64,000 nt of DNA from Anaeromyces robustus (lineage: Eukaryota > Neocallimastigomycota > Neocallimastigomycetes > Neocallimastigales > Neocallimastigaceae): positions 145,001-209,000 of the forward strand of contig MCFG01000015.1 of the NCBI GenBank assembly GCA_002104895.1, written 5' to 3'. The notes below the pieces were generated by a model. The model had not been told where the DNA came from and ran no database searches. It saw only the letters and a list, made by a program, of their open reading frames with translations. Below, one piece after another: positions 57,553-64,000 of the stretch; the first letter of the stretch is position 1; each line of letters opens with the position of its first letter. The position numbers were made by a program, and so were the translations under genes.

Positions 57553-58803
57553 TTTCGGATATAATTATTTTGTATATTAAACATCAAAAAAAAACTAGAA
57601 AAAAATTAGATGTTTTTTTTTTTAAAAAAAAGATATATTATATACAAAATTATTAAAAAAAGTAAAAAATTAATTATAATAATTAATATTATAATTTGCT
57701 TTTTTTCTTTTTCTAATTCTTTTTTTCCTTTTTTTTTTTTTCCCTTTTTTTATATATAATAAATATTACTATTAATGAAAATACTAAATATTTAATAAAT
57801 ATGAAATTTTTAGAATAAAGAAAATTTTTAAAAAAATTATTATATTGATAATATATTGAAAATTCTTAATAAACTTTAATTTATAATTAATTCAATTTCA
57901 TATATATTATATAACTTTACTGAAGAAAATAAAAAAAGGTTTAATATTATAAAATTAATTATTTTTTTTTATTTTATTCAAAATTTATATATATAAAGAC
58001 TCTAATTATAATAGAAATTAAATGTTTAATTTTCAATAAAATTATAAATAATAGATATTTATTCTTTTTTAAAATTGGATAATAATAATAATAATAAAAA
58101 GAAAGGTAGAAAATAAAAATAGAAAAATATATTCAATTTATTATAATAATTAATCTATATTATTCTCTTTCACAAATTTGGTTGTTATTAAGTTTACTTT
58201 TGGTTAGTTAGTGGTTTTGTTTATTTAATATACATATTTTTTTATTAAACTATTATAAAAATAATGTATATATTATTGAATATTATTAATTGATTGGTTA
58301 ATTTTATGTATACACAATTAAAATTTATAATATAAATATTTTATAATAAAATATTATAAAATATATATTAATAAATTTCACATTTTTTTAAAAAAAGATA
58401 TATTTATTTTTAATAATAAAAGTTATCTTTTTTTTTATCATTTATAATAAATTGGGAATTGGAATTAATTAATAAACTTCGTTTCATTATTATAAACAAA
58501 TTTCAATATATAAAGTAAAGTAGTAAAAATTAAAAGAATGAAAATATTTATATTTATATAAATATAAAATTTATAAAATTATTACTTAAATGATCTATTC
58601 ATTTTTGTAAATTAAATTTTTAATAATTAATTTAATCATATTATAAAAACTAATTTTTTTTCTTTTTTTATACTATAAATATATATTCTTTATATTCAAA
58701 AATTATTTATTTCATGATGTCCATATAATTCATTGAAATTTGATTAATCTTAACTGAATCTTTTTAAATATATATTAAATTCAATATTATTTCAGTATCG
58801 AAA
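57553..58803. other. intergenic, divergent promoters
   Basis: 1.25 kb between the divergent syntaxin and RAE1 starts. AT-rich, with T-rich tracts near 57700-57750. No gene or clear element seen. Confidence 0.4.
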
Positions 58804-61871
<3,068 letters not shown>

Positions 61872-64000
61872 ATTTTATTCATCTTGGATTTCTTCTATTT
61901 ATTTGTGTACTTTTTTTTTTTTATATAAATTAATCTTTATTTGAATAAATAATAATTATATATATTGATATTAAATATTATTTGAAATAATAATAGTCAA
62001 AATCAAAAAACGAAAAAAAAAATTTTTTTTTATTATAAACACTTTTTTTATATCACATAATAGATTAAGATTTATTTTATTTTAATTAGCATTTTTTACT
62101 ATAAATTTTTTTTTTTTTTAAAAGAGGAAGAAAAGAAAGAAAGGGGAAAAAAAATAATTTTTTTTACAGTGATATTTTTTTACAAATTAATCAAAGAAAA
62201 AAATATTTTTTTTTTGTTTTATTTTCTGTTATTCCTTTGATTACTTATTTAAATAAATAAAAATAAAAAATAATTTTATTAATTAAATAATAATAATCAT
62301 AATAATAATAATAATAATCTTATTATTATTATAAAATAATAATAATACAATTAATAATAAAAACAATAATTAAAAAAAATTCTTTTTTGTTTTTTTAACA
62401 CATGTTTTGTGTTTGTTTTTCTCTTTTTAGCTTTGATAAGTTTTTTTTTTATTTATTTAATATTTTTATATGTTTTTAATATTTTTTTTAACATAAATAT
62501 GAATATAGATATTAAATATTCATATATTTAATAATTTTAATATAAATTTAAATAAATATTATATTTATTAGGTTTATTATATTTATTAGTTTTATTATAT
62601 TTATTAGTTTTATTATATTTATTAGTTTTATTATATTTATTAGTTTTATTATATTTATTAGTTTTATTATATTTATTAGTTTTATTATATTTATTAGTTT
62701 TATTATATTTATTAGTTTTATTATATTTATTAGTTTTATTATATTTATTAGTTTTATTATATTTATTAGTTTTATTATATTTATTAGTTTTATTATATTT
62801 ATTAGTTTTATTATATTTATTAGTTTTATTATATTTATTAGTTTTATTATATTTATTAGTTTAATAATTTTAATATAAATTTAAATAAATATTATATTTA
62901 TTAGTTTTATTATATTTATTAGTTTTATATATATATATATATTTTTTATTATATATTTAATCATCATCATCATAATCAAATATTTAATTAAAAAAAATAA
63001 AAAAAGTATTAATATTTTTTAAATAAATTTTTGATTAATAATTTTTTTTTATTTTATTTAATAAATTATTAAAACATTAAACCTTGAAAATTTAATTAAA
63101 TAATAAAAAATATTTAGAAAAAATTTTAAATAATATGTGAAATATATTAATTGAAATCTTTTTTTTTTTTCGAAAATTAGTCAATTTTATTATTTTATTA
63201 TAATAAAGAAACATATTATTAAAATTAAATAATTTTATTTAAAATCGATTATTAGAAGTTTGTTATTTTATTTTTAATAATACCTCATTTTTATAATAAT
63301 TTTTGTAAATATTTTTTTTATTTTTGTAATTATTAATTACTAAAATATTATTAATAATCTTCTACTTTATACATTGTATAAAATATATATATTTATATTT
63401 AGATAAAAATTAAATAATTATTAAAATTTTTGATTTTTTATTATTTGAAAAATTAATTATAAGTACTTTATTAAATATGGGTAAACTATACAATTTTTAT
63501 TTTATATGGTTTTAATTTATCATTAAAGAAAAAAGAAAAATATAATTTTTAATACTAATAAAATAAAGAATTTTTAATTAAATTTTTAATTAAATTAAAA
63601 ATGAAACATGTGAAAATAATAATAATATTTTATTCCTTTGATCAATGTATTGATTATCCATTAAAATTTTCAATAATATTATAATTTTAAAGGATTAATA
63701 TCACCTTAAATTCTATTTATTACTAATAATTATTATTATCATTAAATACAAATACATCAAAAAATTTAATAAATTTTAGAGATTTAATAATTATAAGACT
63801 TTTTTTTAATAAAATATACATATTTCAGGAATTGAATTGAGATATAACATAATTACTTGTAATACTTAATTATTTACTTATTAGTAATTATTAATTAAGA
63901 TATATTTAGTTAAATTTGGTTATTGATTAATTAATTATTTTTTTTAAAAATTTTTTTTATAAATTCTTTTTTTTTCTTACTTTATTTTGTATATATAAAA
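61872..64000. other. 3' flank of RAE1 to the window end, no gene seen
   Basis: About 2.1 kb of AT-rich sequence with homopolymers and a minisatellite at 62527-62928. I found no exon-like islands. Confidence 0.45.
62527..62928. repeat. 18-bp minisatellite with a 45-bp direct repeat at both ends
   Basis: About 17 near-perfect copies of an 18-base unit (AGTTTTATTATATTTATT) from 62561 to 62862. An identical 45-base block (beginning TTTAATAATTTTAATATAAA) lies at 62527-62571 and again at 62860-62904, followed by one to two more 18-base units. Confidence 0.93.

Overview
The window reads as nuclear DNA of a eukaryote with extreme AT richness. Genes are intron-rich: up to 25 exons, GT..AG introns mostly 70-300 bases long and almost pure A+T. 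Large Asn-rich proteins and very long AAAT and ATT microsatellites are common. The products look opisthokont and fungal (Sso1-type syntaxin, Ubc13, Doa1/PLAA, Gle2/Rae1, Spt6, CLPTM1, cyclin Y, fimbrin-type CH domains), and the one strongly expressed gene (rpS12) stands out as a GC island. Taken together this best fits an anaerobic gut fungus (Neocallimastigomycota). That assignment is inference; a dictyostelid is less likely because of the intron density.

Layout, left to right: CLPTM1-like (minus, runs off the left edge); rpS12 (plus); DNA polymerase kappa (plus, 23 exons); a very large Asn-rich protein with an N-terminal LIM-like zinc-binding segment (minus); SPT6 (minus, 16 exons); proteasome beta-2/PUP1 (minus); a 4.4 kb gene-free stretch; a fimbrin-like tandem-CH plus coiled-coil protein (plus); a protein with YPES-type repeats (minus); cyclin Y-like (minus); a small membrane protein with Arg-rich 11-residue repeats (plus); UBC13 (minus); DOA1/PLAA (plus, 25 exons); an Sso1-like syntaxin (minus); RAE1/GLE2 (plus); and a minisatellite near the right end. 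I rebuilt exon models by hand. For each multi-exon gene the start, splice phases and stop close in one frame.

The genes are housekeeping functions, not a cluster. Several touch ubiquitin: UBC13 makes K63 chains, the polymerase has two ubiquitin-binding zinc fingers, DOA1/PLAA binds ubiquitin and Cdc48, and PUP1 is a proteasome catalytic subunit. I see no sign that they form one locus-level system. No tRNA, rRNA, CRISPR array, virus-derived element or recognisable transposon was found.

The most unusual content is in gene structure. The polymerase kappa gene needs two 4-base micro-exons, one of which encodes a catalytic aspartate. DOA1/PLAA carries a tandemly duplicated exon-intron-exon block. 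SPT6 has a 19-residue internal duplication. One gene joins half of fimbrin to a long coiled coil. Trinucleotide arrays of up to about 320 bases sit inside introns, in one case forming the acceptor tract itself.
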